From Pseudomonadota bacterium (GTDB lineage Bacteria > Pseudomonadota > Alphaproteobacteria > Acetobacterales > Acetobacteraceae): a stretch of 6,995 nucleotides of DNA. Positions 6,570-6,995 of the stretch are shown here, piece by piece; the stretch's first letter is position 1; every line of letters begins with the position of its first letter. Both the position numbers and the translations under genes were made by a program. The notes below the pieces were generated by a model that saw only the letters and a list, made by a program, of their open reading frames with translations, was not told the DNA's origin and did no database searches. The stretch is from contig JAJYAF010000111.1 in the NCBI GenBank assembly GCA_021779655.1, forward strand, positions 1-6,995. Reading direction: 5' to 3'.

Positions 6570-6578
6570 TTGGGTAAA

Positions 6579-6995
6579 ATGAGTGCAACGAAAGTGAAAA
6601 CGGCTGCTTCGGAAGCGGTCGAGACGACGAGCGAGATGGCCTCCAAAGGCTTCGACAGCACCATGGCGGCGGTGAATGAAGGCATCGCCAAGGCCACCAG
6701 GGGCTTCGAAACATCGCAGGCCAAACTCAAGGAGAACCTGGAGAAGGCGATGAAGTCCTCGGAAGAGGTTCTGGCTTTCAGCCAGGCGAATCTGGATGCC
6801 TTCATGAAGGCGTCCAAAATCTTCGCCGCCGGGCTGCAGGATATCTCGAAGGACGTCGCGGCCTCCAACAAGGCCTCGATCGAAGACACGGTCGCGTTTT
6901 CGAAATCCATGCTGGGCGTGAAATCGCTGAAAGAAGCGATGGATCTGCATTCCGGCTACGCTCGCGGCGCGATCGAAAAGGCGGTTTCCGACACC
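6579..6995 (+). CDS. Phasin family protein (PHA granule-associated), 3' end missing
   Basis: The frame is open for 139 codons and runs off the right edge. Phasins are amphipathic helical proteins that coat polyhydroxyalkanoate granules and control their number and size. The visible part is almost wholly helix-forming, rich in Ala, Lys, Glu and Ser, with no Cys or Trp. It carries the typical pattern: AFSQANLDAFMKASKIFAAGLQ (66-87), DISKDVAASNKASIEDTV (88-105), then a KSLKEAMDLHSGYARGAIEK block (115-134), which in relatives precedes the final helix. By comparison with usual phasins some 30-50 residues are probably missing. The start at 6579 has GGAG 9 bases upstream and a promoter near 6405. 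It is divergent from the carboxypeptidase gene. It is phaP-like, but phasin paralogues are common so I give no symbol. Family confidence is high; that the organism makes PHA is inferred. Confidence 0.92.
   Translation, partial: MSATKVKTAASEAVETTSEMASKGFDSTMAAVNEGIAKATRGFETSQAKLKENLEKAMKSSEEVLAFSQANLDAFMKASKIFAAGLQDISKDVAASNKASIEDTVAFSKSMLGVKSLKEAMDLHSGYARGAIEKAVSDT

Larger units (their letters stand above)
6245..6578. other. Divergent control region between the carboxypeptidase and phasin genes
   Basis: This 334-bp gap has no credible gene. It is visibly more AT-rich than its surroundings at about 6301-6350 and 6395-6470. Rightward it contains the phasin promoter, its leader and the inverted repeats listed separately. 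Leftward, a carboxypeptidase promoter should lie near 6310-6345: TTGTTA (6342-6337) is a possible -35, but no -10 at standard spacing matches well, so I leave it uncalled. A further stem, AGCCC-GCTACT-GGGCT (6508-6523, extendable by three pairs including two G-U), would form in the phasin leader. Confidence 0.6.

Noticed and set aside
6428..6950. Minus-strand open frames opposite the phasin
   Set aside because: The plus-strand frame has a promoter, a ribosome binding site and clear phasin sequence; the reverse frames are by-products and cross its control region.
1..6995. CRISPR arrays, transposases, tRNA genes, prophage or toxin-antitoxin pairs
   Set aside because: I looked on both strands and saw no regularly spaced repeats, no transposase motifs or terminal repeats, no tRNA-like sequence, and no small paired genes.

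Overview
This GC-rich window looks like alphaproteobacterial chromosome. The F1 ATP synthase genes run atpH-atpA-atpG with no F0 genes in front of them, the split arrangement usual in Alphaproteobacteria, and a polyhydroxyalkanoate (PHA) phasin of the alphaproteobacterial type sits at the right edge. I would guess Rhodospirillales/Acetobacteraceae, but that rests on protein flavour rather than on a marker gene.

Layout. Almost everything reads leftward (minus strand). In transcription order from the right: an exported D,D-carboxypeptidase of peptidase family S11 with a C-terminal SPOR domain (6244-4736); a DedA/SNARE-associated type membrane protein (start uncertain, 4606 or 4714, to 4022); a membrane-anchored ATP-grasp enzyme (4025-2892) whose ATG overlaps the dedA stop; a DUF2889-like protein (2878-2333) 13 bp further on; then, after a 132-bp gap, atpH (2200-1637), atpA (1635-103) and the first 32 codons of atpG (96-1), nearly end to end. 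One gene reads rightward: a phasin from 6579 off the right edge, lacking its C-terminus. The divergent gap 6245-6578 holds a good sigma70-type promoter for the phasin and several inverted repeats, including a TGC/GCA palindrome of the kind bound by the PHA regulator PhaR.

How the genes may work together. The right-hand four minus-strand genes look envelope-related: a periplasmic peptidoglycan trimming enzyme with a septum-targeting domain, a DedA membrane protein (some family members recycle undecaprenyl phosphate, others handle other phospholipids), and a tightly coupled ATP-grasp/DUF2889 pair of unknown substrate. The dedA-ATP-grasp-DUF2889 cassette is the least characterised part of the window and the best candidate for a new function. 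The atp genes and the phasin are conventional. I see no CRISPR array, insertion sequence, tRNA, rRNA or prophage signal.
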